From: an archaeon
Lineage (GTDB): Archaea; Nanobdellota; Nanobdellia; Woesearchaeales; WJKL01
DNA length: 6,949 nucleotides
Assembly (NCBI GenBank): GCA_020056025.1
Contig: JAGVIO010000103.1
Span: forward strand, 1 to 6,949
Reading direction: 5' to 3'
Every line of letters starts with the position of its first letter. The stretch's first letter is position 1. The position numbers and the translations under genes are program-made. Shown in pieces: positions 1 to 5,018 of the stretch. Below the pieces are notes generated by a model. It made no database searches and was not told the origin of the DNA. It was given only the letters and a program-made list of their open reading frames with translations.

Positions 1-1686
1 GAATGGCTCGAAATCTATTCAAATGAATCCACAAACATCTCAGGCTGGAAATTCTATGAAGATGATACAAGTCACAGCTTCAGTTTGATCAATGGCAGCT
101 GGATTCTCAATGGCTATGCAGTCATTGCAGATAGTTATGCAACATTCCTTTCAGATAATCCTGTATTCAATGGCACATTGCTCGATAGCTCATGGTCATC
201 TTTGAGCAACACAGGCGAATATCTTGCAATAAAGAATTCAAGTGGAGATATAACCGATTCATTGAATTATTCAAGTGAATGGGGAGGTTCTTCAACATCA
301 TTGGAAAGGTTCAGCTTTTCAAAACAGTCAAATGATTCTTCAAACTGGGCAAACTCTGTAAATGCAGCAGGAACACCTGGAATGCAGAATAGCATTTATG
401 GAACATGCGATTGGTCAGTATCATTTGTTTTGGAAAAAGCCATATGGACTCTTGAAAGCAACTCTTCAACAACAGTCAGATGGAAAATCAGCATCAGCAG
501 AAATTCAGACTCAGGGAATGCTACTTTCAGCTATTGGATTGAGGATTATGCTTCGAATATTGTCAAATCTCTGCTGTCAGTCAGTGCAAGCAGCCCTGCG
601 ACATTCGGATATTACCAGAAGACCTTTGACGAGCCAGGAGGCTTCGTAATCCTCGCAAACATCACAAATACCTCATGCAGCGATCTGAACACAGGGAACA
701 ACCTGGCGACATCTGCATTTATTGTGAAAAGCTCAGGCACATCCGACAGCCAATACTCTTCTTCAATAAGCATAAATGACTGGCAGTCCTCAGCAGAGTT
801 CGGCGATATAGTTGATATTGAACTCAGCGTCTATAGAGGAGATACTTCAAAATACGCAGTCTATGCTTACATTGAAGGCCATGGCAGCACAGTAAGCGAA
901 GAATCAACAATACACATAAAGACAAAATTTGTCAATTACACAATGAAGATCCCGATACAGCTGAAGCAGAACTGCAACAGCAATTATGAAGACGGAGAAT
1001 ACGATATTATTGTCGAAGGCCTTGGCGAATCTGCTGAAAAAACAATTGAGCTTGAAGGCAAAGGCCCTGAATGTAGCGACGAAGATTCAGGCAGCAGCTC
1101 ATCAGGCAGCAGTGGCTCAAGCAGCTCTTCTTCAAAAAATTTTGAATATACTCTTGTTTCAAAGCCAGATTCAATCAACATAGGCGGAACAATAGCTTCA
1201 GAGATAGAGCTTTCGAATAATGATAATAAAGCTAATGACATCGAAATCTGGAGCTATATATACAGGGGAAGCAAAAGATACAGCATAGGAGAAGCAGAGT
1301 CTAACAAGCAGTCTTTTGAGCTTGAAAAGCACAGCACAAAGATAATCAAGATGTCAAACACCCTGAATGAGAACATAGAGCCCGGTGACTATAACCTCAA
1401 GGTCAAAATCAGGAAAGACAGCCAGAAAACCACAAAAGACATTACAGATTCCATAACTGTAAAAAGCAGCGAAGAGGAATCAGCTCCAGAAGCAGAATCT
1501 GAATCTCTCGCAGAATCCTCTTCTGAAGAAAAGAGCTTTTCCAATGCAGCAAATGCAAAGAAACACATTAGCCAGGACCCTGCTACAATCTATGAATCAA
1601 GCTCATTCAGGGCAGCAAAGACAGTCCCTTATATCATCATCTCTGTCCTGTCCTTGCTTTTTATTTTTCTATTTCTCCGTCAGTGA
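1..1686 (+). CDS. Lamin-tail-domain surface protein with C-terminal membrane anchor (5' partial)
   Basis: The reading frame is open from the first base, so the gene begins outside the window; the TTG at 85 lies inside a domain and is not the start. 561 residues are visible. Residues 1-133 resemble a lamin-tail domain: EWLEIYSN opening, ISGW, the GYAVIAD strand, SNTGEYLAIKNSSGDITDSLNY, then SLERFS, NWANSVNAAGTPGMQN. Two or three beta-rich, CARDB/Ig-like segments follow (about 136-243, 255-357 and 381-490), split by a Ser/Gly linker at 359-378. An acidic Ser/Glu stretch (about 490-520) precedes one hydrophobic segment (about 543-559) ending in Arg-Gln. The expected role is an extracellular protein anchored by its C-terminus, possibly for adhesion or binding; the substrate is unknown. 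Many Asn-X-Ser/Thr sequons fit archaeal surface glycosylation. The stop is TGA; a +1 reading there would add eight residues (DLFQKEKL) before TAA, which would give the anchor a short charged tail. Confidence 0.85.
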   Translation, partial: EWLEIYSNESTNISGWKFYEDDTSHSFSLINGSWILNGYAVIADSYATFLSDNPVFNGTLLDSSWSSLSNTGEYLAIKNSSGDITDSLNYSSEWGGSSTSLERFSFSKQSNDSSNWANSVNAAGTPGMQNSIYGTCDWSVSFVLEKAIWTLESNSSTTVRWKISISRNSDSGNATFSYWIEDYASNIVKSLLSVSASSPATFGYYQKTFDEPGGFVILANITNTSCSDLNTGNNLATSAFIVKSSGTSDSQYSSSISINDWQSSAEFGDIVDIELSVYRGDTSKYAVYAYIEGHGSTVSEESTIHIKTKFVNYTMKIPIQLKQNCNSNYEDGEYDIIVEGLGESAEKTIELEGKGPECSDEDSGSSSSGSSGSSSSSSKNFEYTLVSKPDSINIGGTIASEIELSNNDNKANDIEIWSYIYRGSKRYSIGEAESNKQSFELEKHSTKIIKMSNTLNENIEPGDYNLKVKIRKDSQKTTKDITDSITVKSSEEESAPEAESESLAESSSEEKSFSNAANAKKHISQDPATIYESSSFRAAKTVPYIIISVLSLLFIFLFLRQ

Positions 1687-1705
1687 CCTGTTTCAAAAAG
1701 AAAAA

Positions 1706-1732
1706 CTTTAAAAACTAGAAGTGTTTATAAAA
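1706..1732 (+). promoter_or_regulatory. Candidate archaeal promoter (two TATA-like elements)
   Basis: Two A/T-rich boxes, CTTTAAAAAC at 1706-1715 and TTTATAAAA at 1724-1732, follow the surface-protein stop. Initiation about 25 bp after the second would give a leader of roughly 14 nt before the ATG at 1768. No Shine-Dalgarno sequence is visible. Either box could drive the small downstream gene. Confidence 0.4.
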
Positions 1733-1767
1733 GTTTAGAAATTTTTGGGAATTTCGGTTTTTTAAAA

Positions 1768-1921
1768 ATGCCTGAAAAATGTGCATACAACAAAGTTTGA
1801 GATAAATATAAAATGCATTGACAACAGCAAGCAGTTCACCTCAGAGGCAATTGCCAACAATATTTTTATAGCAGTAGATGATGCATTGAAGAAGCTGATG
1901 AATGCAATGGGGCAGGTTTAG
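1768..1921 (+). CDS. Small protein of about 50 aa, readable with one +1 shift at TGA (function unknown)
   Basis: ATG at 1768 opens MPEKCAYNKV and meets TGA at 1798-1800. Skipping the T continues without a stop as EINIKCIDNSKQFTSEAIA, then a helical end with ALKKLMNAMGQV, to TAG at 1919-1921. The composite has 50 residues, two cysteines in the N-terminal third, a likely beta strand, and an amphipathic C-terminal helix. I do not recognise the family. The last base of the stop abuts the stop of the convergent gene at 1922, a spacing that suits a real gene end. A simpler alternative is a GTG start at 1781 in the second frame (46 aa, MHTTKFEINIKC...), which needs no shift. The codon pattern over ten codons is too short to decide. 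The second frame from about 1799 onward is probably coding; the N-terminus is uncertain. Confidence 0.45.
1798..1801 (+). other. Candidate +1 recoding site, GTT TGA G
   Basis: First-frame TGA directly after GTT. Moving +1 makes the next codon GAG (Glu) and opens 40 further codons. The same pattern, a T before GAN, occurs five times in the gene at 2599. Using the GTG start at 1781 would remove the need for this site. Confidence 0.35.
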
Positions 1922-2416
1922 TTAATCCATCTTTTCAGTTTTTGCAAACATCTGCGCATTTGCTGAGATATAGTTGCAGAAATAATCAATCATCTCCCTC
2001 AGGACTCCTTTAAAATTTTCAGGAGAGATTTTTTCAAAGCCGACATGGTAGCAGAATTGCATTCTTGCATCCTCTTCGTATTTTTCAGAAACATTGCTCA
2101 GCCCGTACAGCTGTATCGTTGTGTTCCTGAAAAAAGCCCGCATCCTTTTGTAATCAGGAAATGCAAGTTCTTCGTAAGCAGATGAAATTTCTCTCTGCTT
2201 GTCAAAATCCAGAACAATATAAATATCATTCAGCTTTACATTTTCTTCATCAGTATATTTTTGCTTTATTCCAGCCTGGAATCTTACAGCGCTGTTTTGC
2301 TTTTCATATCTCAGTATTTCATTCTTTTCAGATCTGATTTTAAGAAATCCTTTTTGCATAAGATCAGAAGTCAGTTCATCTGCAATGTCTTCGATTCTTG
2401 GCAAATCTGCATCCAT
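1922..2416 (-). CDS. Hypothetical protein, 164 aa
   Basis: Intact reading frame from ATG at 2416 to TAA at 1924-1922. I do not recognise the family. The product is acidic to neutral and looks like a mixed alpha/beta globular protein: N-terminal helix (IEDIADELTSDLMQKGF), then strands around EILRYE, SAVRFQAGI and DIYIVLDF, a helical middle, and a C-terminal helix (FKGVLREMIDYFCNYI). There is no signal peptide, membrane segment or Cys cluster; the two cysteines are isolated. The start is supported by a TATA-like box 22-34 bp upstream with almost no leader. Its last codon touches the last codon of the convergent small gene ending at 1921. The layout of strands and terminal helices loosely recalls small chaperone-like folds, but this is not enough to assign a role. 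Confidence 0.8.
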   Translation of the reverse strand: MDADLPRIEDIADELTSDLMQKGFLKIRSEKNEILRYEKQNSAVRFQAGIKQKYTDEENVKLNDIYIVLDFDKQREISSAYEELAFPDYKRMRAFFRNTTIQLYGLSNVSEKYEEDARMQFCYHVGFEKISPENFKGVLREMIDYFCNYISANAQMFAKTEKMD

Positions 2417-2437
2417 AACCCATGAAAATCTCTTTTC

Positions 2438-2450
2438 TTTAAAAATATTT
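2438..2450 (-). promoter_or_regulatory. TATA box of the 164-aa gene
   Basis: On the minus strand the sequence AAATATTTTTAAA lies 22-34 bp upstream of the ATG at 2416, the usual archaeal distance from TATA box to transcription start. The transcript would therefore be leaderless or nearly so. Confidence 0.5.
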
Positions 2451-2459
2451 GCTTATGAG

Positions 2460-2471
2460 TACTTTAAAGTA
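2460..2471. promoter_or_regulatory. 12-bp perfect palindrome, possible operator
   Basis: TACTTTAAAGTA is its own reverse complement and lies about 10 bp beyond the TATA box of the minus-strand gene, where a dimeric regulator or a second TATA element could bind. The rest of the divergent gap (2472-2569) is A/T-rich, with a near-perfect tandem ten-mer at 2492-2510 (CTATAAGCC, CTATAAAGCC) and no recognisable gene. Confidence 0.25.
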
Positions 2472-2569
2472 GAAACTACATAAAATTGCCTCTATAAGCC
2501 CTATAAAGCCCATCTTCAACGTTATAGCTAGTTTACTATATAGTTATACCAGTATACAAAATAGGTACA

Positions 2570-2577
2570 TTTATATA
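2570..2577 (+). promoter_or_regulatory. TATA box of the multi-shift gene
   Basis: TTTATATA lies 22-29 bp before the ATG at 2599, a standard archaeal leaderless arrangement. It overlaps a weak inverted repeat (AGTATA near 2552, TATACT at 2574) and the palindrome TACTAGTA, which could be an operator. This well-placed promoter is one reason to regard the broken-looking downstream frame as an expressed gene. Confidence 0.55.
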
Positions 2578-2598
2578 CTAGTACACACATTAATTTTA

Positions 2599-3269
2599 AT
2601 GGAATTACGGAATGCTTTGGGTCTTGCAAAAGGTCTGACAGCTTCCAAAAAAAGAGGTCAAAATGATAGACGCAAAATGCATATATCTTCAAGAAGATTT
2701 TTTGAAGGAAAATATCCTGATTCAGATGAGGATGTTGTTGGACAGGAGAAGCTTGAAATTTGATATACAGCTATTTGAAGAAGGCGCATACAACTTCGCT
2801 TCATGATCAAGAAAAGGCTCCTCCATATTCTTTAAGACACCCCTCTGAAAGACCCCAAACCCAAGGGGAGCCTTTTTCATATTCATTAGATCCGAAAGGA
2901 TCTTTCACAAAGGAGAAAAGGAATGCAATGACAGACTACGCACTAGCTAAGTCTTGAGCCAAAAACCGGACAAACAGAAGATAAGCTTTGCAAAACAGCA
3001 GTTTTGCAGCTGATTATAGGACTAAACTCAGCTGATGTATTCAGCTCAATCTTGTCCTTTCTTCTGTCAAAAGATAAGCAGGAAGCAACACTGTTCAGCA
3101 AAATGCAGCTGGCTGCACCAATCGCAAGAGCATGACTGTGAGCTTTTGGGAATGCTGTTTGCAGGAACTGATCAGCAAAATGCTGGGTCAATGCCTGAGG
3201 CAGAAAAATGGGCTATATGCCTCTGACTGCAATATCAAACGCTGTTCGAAATATAGCGGACTGGTTTAA
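2599..3269 (+). CDS. Composite 221-aa protein needing five +1 shifts, each at a TGA (function unknown)
   Basis: ATG at 2599 starts a 54-residue basic segment (MELRNALGLAKGLTASKKRG...) ending at TGA 2761. Skipping the T of each TGA gives a continuous reading: 2599-2760, 2762-2803, 2805-2954, 2956-3132, 3134-3223 and 3225-3266, then TAA at 3267 (54+14+50+59+30+14 aa). All shifts go the same way, and no TAA or TAG occurs inside the path. The product has a basic N-terminus, an acidic patch (PDSDEDVVGQE), a Pro-rich polar middle, a hydrophobic helical part (AVLQLIIGLNSADVFSSIL) and a Cys-rich end (CLDCNIKRC) that might bind metal. I do not recognise the family. A good TATA box and a hairpin terminator bracket it. 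The frame choice is supported by G-first codons: 6 of 14 against 1 of 14 in segment two, and 12 of 30 against 6 of 30 in segment five. Alternatives are a pseudogene, assembly errors, or a three-shift model using -1 shifts near 2757-2763 and near 3133. Confidence 0.55.
2761..2764 (+). other. Recoding site 1, ATT TGA T
   Basis: TGA ends the first segment (...GQEKLEI). The +1 frame continues with GAT as DIQLFEEGAYNFAS. The competing -1 reading would have to start after the zero-frame TGA at 2754 and gives a less gene-like codon pattern, with rare GCG and TCG codons and only one G-first codon in 14. Confidence 0.5.
2804..2807 (+). other. Recoding site 2, TCA TGA T
   Basis: TGA after ...YNFAS; the +1 frame begins GAT CAA GAA (DQEKAPPYSL...). 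A 10-bp stem (2812-2821 with 2867-2876) starts 5 nt after the TGA, a position where stimulatory structures are found in known frameshift signals. TCA cannot re-pair well with CAT, so simple P-site slippage is unlikely here. Confidence 0.5.
2812..2876 (+). repeat. Inverted repeat inside the coding region, possible mRNA stem
   Basis: AAAAGGCTCC (2812-2821) pairs perfectly with GGAGCCTTTT (2867-2876). The 45-nt loop holds CCCC (2853-2856) facing GGGG (2865-2868), which would compete with the end of the outer stem. A second small hairpin, AGATCC-GAAA-GGATCT (2888-2903), with a GNRA tetraloop, lies just downstream. These may be recoding stimulators or signs of a structured RNA. Confidence 0.4.
2955..2958 (+). 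other. Recoding site 3, TCT TGA G
   Basis: This is the best-bounded site. The old frame ends at TGA 2955-2957, and the new frame has a TAG at 2944-2946, so the shift must lie within about ten bases. Reading TCT then GAG gives ...YALAKS-EPKTGQ... The order Ser codon, TGA, +1 shift resembles the known antizyme frameshift (UCC UGA U). An 8-bp hairpin (2989-2996 with 3001-3008, loop AGCA) follows 31 nt later. Confidence 0.55.
3133..3136 (+). other. Recoding site 4, GCA TGA C
   Basis: TGA follows ...LAAPIARA; the +1 frame gives GAC TGT GAG (DCELLGMLFAGTDQQNAG...). The same GCA TGA pair appears to end the methyltransferase gene normally on the other strand, so the P-site codon alone cannot specify the event. 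Confidence 0.45.
3224..3227 (+). other. Recoding site 5, CTC TGA C
   Basis: TGA after ...EKWAICL; the +1 frame adds DCNIKRCSKYSGLV and reaches TAA at 3267 inside the terminator hairpin. This is the least certain shift because the added tail is only 14 residues. The tail does place three cysteines close together (CLDCNIKRC). Confidence 0.4.
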
Positions 3270-3290
3270 ATCACCGGTCCGCTGTTTTTA
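3255..3290 (+). terminator. Hairpin terminator with T-run, TAA stop in the loop
   Basis: AGCGGACTGGT (3255-3265) pairs with ACCGGTCCGCT (3273-3283), 11 bp with one G-T wobble and a 7-nt loop, followed by GTTTTTA. The proposed TAA stop of the multi-shift gene (3267-3269) sits in the loop. The T-run merges into the TATA box of the next small gene. Confidence 0.6.
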
Positions 3291-3296
3291 TATTTA
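3285..3296 (+). promoter_or_regulatory. TATA box of the 43-aa membrane peptide gene
   Basis: TTTTTATATTTA lies about 27-38 bp before the ATG at 3323, so the leader would be short or absent. It overlaps the T-run of the upstream terminator. Confidence 0.4.
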
Positions 3297-3322
3297 CCAT
3301 CTATCCAACCAGGCAGAATAAA

Positions 3323-3454
3323 ATGAAGCATACGAAAATATTAAACATCCTGGCGCTTTCAAGCCTGAAAGCAATAACTTTGATTATGACAATTGCAATA
3401 GGAATTTATTCTATTGATACATCCTTTTTAAAAGAAGCATTCTTGCACATTTAA
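3323..3454 (+). CDS. Small predicted membrane protein, 43 aa
   Basis: ATG AAG CAT ACG AAA opens a 43-codon frame ending in TAA at 3452-3454. Residues of about 5-30 are strongly hydrophobic (ILNILALSSL, then AITLIMTIAIGIYSI), with Lys/His at the N-terminus and a short polar tail (DTSFLKEAFLHI). This is a single-span membrane peptide or an uncleaved signal-anchor, N-terminus probably inside. There is no homology I can name. A TATA box is suitably placed, and the stop exactly abuts the stop of the convergent methyltransferase gene (3455), a compact layout also seen at 1921/1922. A 43-codon frame can arise by chance; hydrophobicity, promoter and packing are the support. Confidence 0.5.
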   Translation: MKHTKILNILALSSLKAITLIMTIAIGIYSIDTSFLKEAFLHI

Positions 3455-4078
3455 TCATGCAATCGCAACAGTCGACGGAGATCTTCTTCCTACACAAGGC
3501 CCGTCTCTGATTTCAAAACCAGCCTGTTTCAGATTCCTTCTTACCAATCCTGCGCAGGAATAAGTTGCAAGTATAGCTCCTTTTCTCATCCGTTTATGGA
3601 TTTCAGAAAAGAATTCAGCTGTCCAGAGCTCTGGATTTTTCTTTGGAGAAAAAGGATCAAGGAAAACAGCATCAAACTTTTCATCAATCTGTTTTATTGT
3701 TTCTCTTGCATCACCTAATATTATTCTTATTTCATTTCTAGACTTGTCTTTGCAAAACAAATCCCGTGCAGCTTTCTTCACTGTTTCATAGCTTTCTTTT
3801 AAAGAATCATCAGCAGAAATCTCCTGGACATAATCCAAAACCTTTTTGTCTTTCTCAAGAGATATTATCTTAAGGTTTTTTGCAGCAGTTATCGCAGCAG
3901 CAATATTATATCCTAAGCCAAAGCCGATGTCAAGTATCTTCATTCCGTCTGAGATCTTGCACGGCTCAATATACTTCTTCACAGACTCTTCATATGCGCC
4001 TGTAACAGAGTGGAAATGCTCTCCGTATTCCTCTGAAAATATTGTTTCAGAATTATCTCCTGTCTTGATTTTTTTCAT
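3455..4078 (-). CDS. MnmC/DUF752-type SAM-dependent methyltransferase (probable tRNA modification)
   Basis: The 207-residue product is a compact Rossmann-fold methyltransferase matching the methyltransferase half of MnmC. The SAM loop is ILDIGFGLGYN (48-58), the acidic strand-2 end ISLEKD (72-77), the LGDAR motif is at 121-125, and the family signature FLDPFSPKKNPELW is at 139-152. ATYSCAGLVRRNL (171-183) and GRRSPSTVA (197-205) are typical MnmC features. MnmC enzymes complete the 5-methylaminomethyl group on wobble uridine 34 of tRNAs; stand-alone versions without the FAD domain are known, and this is one. I chose ATG 4078 over an upstream TTG at 4090 because the ATG follows the AlaX stop by one base, indicating translational coupling in an operon. 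The stop is TGA (GCA TGA TTA); a +1 shift there would add just one Asp before TAA. The exact substrate is inferred. Confidence 0.85.
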   Translation of the reverse strand: MKKIKTGDNSETIFSEEYGEHFHSVTGAYEESVKKYIEPCKISDGMKILDIGFGLGYNIAAAITAAKNLKIISLEKDKKVLDYVQEISADDSLKESYETVKKAARDLFCKDKSRNEIRIILGDARETIKQIDEKFDAVFLDPFSPKKNPELWTAEFFSEIHKRMRKGAILATYSCAGLVRRNLKQAGFEIRDGPCVGRRSPSTVAIA

Positions 4079-4079
4079 T

Positions 4080-4793
4080 CTAATCAACAAGCTTAAAATA
4101 AACCCTTCTGTTGTCTTTTCCTTTGTTGTCCAGCTTTAAAATATATATTCCTTTTATTTCGCCTGTATTCTTGACATGTGTTCCTCCGCATGCCTCGGTT
4201 GTGAATTGCTCAATCTCAACAAGCCTTACTTCTTTTATTTCAGGAGGAAAACCCTTTGCAAGATTGGTAAGCCTGCTCAGCCTTTGCTCAGCTTCTTCTC
4301 TGCTGGCTAAGGACAAGTTCACTTTCAGGTTTTTGCTTATTGTTTCATTTGCCTTTGCCACATATTGGTTGAACTTTTCCCTGTCAAAATTCTCAAGGTT
4401 GAAATCAAGCCTTGATTTGTCAAGCTCAAGCTGGTTTCCTGTTATCTTTGCTCCAGCATCCTTTTCCAGTATTCCTGCAAGGATGTGCGCAGCAGTATGG
4501 CTCCTCATAAACTTATATAGCCTTTCCCAGTCAATCCTGCATTTTACTTTATCTCCTTCTTTCAGCCCTTCCCTATCAACCTCATGGCTTATCTCTCCTG
4601 AAAACTTCCCAACATAAACCACTTTATACGCTTCATTATCTTTAGAAATAACTCCAGCATCATACGGCTGCCCTCCGCTGTTTGGATAAAACGCAGTCTG
4701 GTCAAGGACAACAAACTTTCCGTCTTTGACAGATTTTATAATGGCTTCAAATTCCTTCAGATAGCAGTCCAGCATGTACAATGCTTTTGTCAT
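4080..4793 (-). CDS. alaX: AlaX-M type alanyl-tRNA editing hydrolase
   Basis: The 237-aa protein is homologous to the editing domain of alanyl-tRNA synthetase and acts in trans, hydrolysing Ser- or Gly-tRNA(Ala) in the cytoplasm. It has the N-terminal AlaX-M region with FYPNSGGQPYD (35-45), the zinc motif HTAAH (His99, His103), and the second zinc pair CGGTH (Cys202, His206), so all metal ligands are present. Length fits the medium AlaX class, which lacks the C-terminal extension of AlaX-L. ATG 4793 gives MTKALYMLDCYLKEFEA, a usual beginning; Met7 is a less likely start. It is the first gene of an operon with the MnmC-like methyltransferase, its TAG ending one base before the next ATG. It is divergent from ABCE1 across a shared control region. 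Confidence 0.92.
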   Translation of the reverse strand: MTKALYMLDCYLKEFEAIIKSVKDGKFVVLDQTAFYPNSGGQPYDAGVISKDNEAYKVVYVGKFSGEISHEVDREGLKEGDKVKCRIDWERLYKFMRSHTAAHILAGILEKDAGAKITGNQLELDKSRLDFNLENFDREKFNQYVAKANETISKNLKVNLSLASREEAEQRLSRLTNLAKGFPPEIKEVRLVEIEQFTTEACGGTHVKNTGEIKGIYILKLDNKGKDNRRVYFKLVD

Positions 4794-4814
4794 ATCTCAT
4801 TTGCTTGCGCTGAT

Positions 4815-4824
4815 TAAATAAAAA
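4815..4824 (-). promoter_or_regulatory. TATA box of the alaX operon
   Basis: On the minus strand TTTTTATTTA lies 22-31 bp upstream of the ATG at 4793, giving a leaderless or nearly leaderless transcript. No Shine-Dalgarno sequence is seen. Confidence 0.5.
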
Positions 4825-4846
4825 TGTTTCTAAAAATTTTTCTTAG

Positions 4847-4883
4847 CCGCCCTTTGACTGATGAAAATTTGATGCAAGGGCGG
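4847..4883. repeat. Hairpin A of a tandem covarying pair
   Basis: CCGCCCTT (4847-4854) pairs with AAGGGCGG (4876-4883). The 3' loop side reads ATTTGATGCAAGG. It lies 22 bp upstream of the alaX TATA box. It has the same 37-nt length as hairpin B, with different but still paired stem bases. Confidence 0.5.
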
Positions 4884-4922
4884 TGAGAATGTAAAAATCA
4901 TGCTTAAAATTATAACATTTGC

Positions 4923-4959
4923 CTCGCCCACATTTCTCATGCATTTGGTACAAGGCGAG
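4923..4959. repeat. Hairpin B of a tandem covarying pair
   Basis: CTCGCC (4923-4928) pairs with GGCGAG (4954-4959). The 3' loop side reads ATTTGGTACAAGG, like hairpin A apart from two transitions. It ends 28 bp before the ABCE1 TATA box. A T-run (4965-4971) follows, so on the plus strand it could also work as a terminator. Confidence 0.5.
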
Positions 4960-4985
4960 CCAATATTTTTTCTAAAAACCCCAAA

Positions 4986-4996
4986 CCTTTAAAAAC
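4986..4996 (+). promoter_or_regulatory. TATA/BRE element of ABCE1
   Basis: ACCTTTAAAAA lies 23-33 bp before the ATG at 5019. A weak AGGA (5012-5015) directly before the start may assist initiation, but the arrangement is close to leaderless. Confidence 0.5.
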
Positions 4997-5018
4997 TCGC
5001 TTTTACTAAACAGGAATT

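Noticed and set aside
984..1241. 85-aa minus-strand frame inside the surface-protein gene
   Set aside because: Its Ser/Leu/Pro-rich composition is the antisense of the Ser-rich linker and beta domains.
2757..3133. A smaller model with shifts -1 near 2757-2763, +1 near 2955 and -1 near 3133
   Set aside because: It needs fewer events, but the replaced segments then have poorer codon character (G-first codons 1 of 14 and 6 of 30, against 6 of 14 and 12 of 30) and rarer codons. Kept as a competing model, not fully excluded.
2943..3191. 82-aa minus-strand frame
   Set aside because: It is antisense to the composite gene, has no promoter, and its composition looks like a mirror of the coding strand.
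2761..3226. TGA as selenocysteine or another sense codon
   Set aside because: Simple readthrough stays in the old frame, which soon meets further stops; the coding signal continues in the +1 frame.
2764..3240. Structured non-coding RNA instead of a protein gene
   Set aside because: Hairpins are present, but the long stop-free +1 path and codon pattern suit coding better, and no known RNA family is recognised.
4079..4090. TTG start at 4090 for the methyltransferase
   Set aside because: ATG at 4078 sits one base after the AlaX stop and gives a standard start; the TTG would overlap alaX without need.
3846..4139. 97-aa plus-strand frame opposite the methyltransferase
   Set aside because: Antisense to the conserved SAM-binding region; no supporting promoter.
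4111..4617. 168-aa plus-strand frame opposite alaX
   Set aside because: Ser/Leu/Phe-rich shadow of a gene with clear catalytic motifs on the other strand.
4855..4890. C/D-box small RNA suggested by CTGATGA
   Set aside because: No properly spaced D box, and no C'/D' pair.
4861..4990. Short frame in the alaX-abce1 gap (ATG AAA ATT TGA, or ATG 4900 with 29 codons)
   Set aside because: It has no gene-like composition, runs through hairpin B, and stops in the ABCE1 TATA box.
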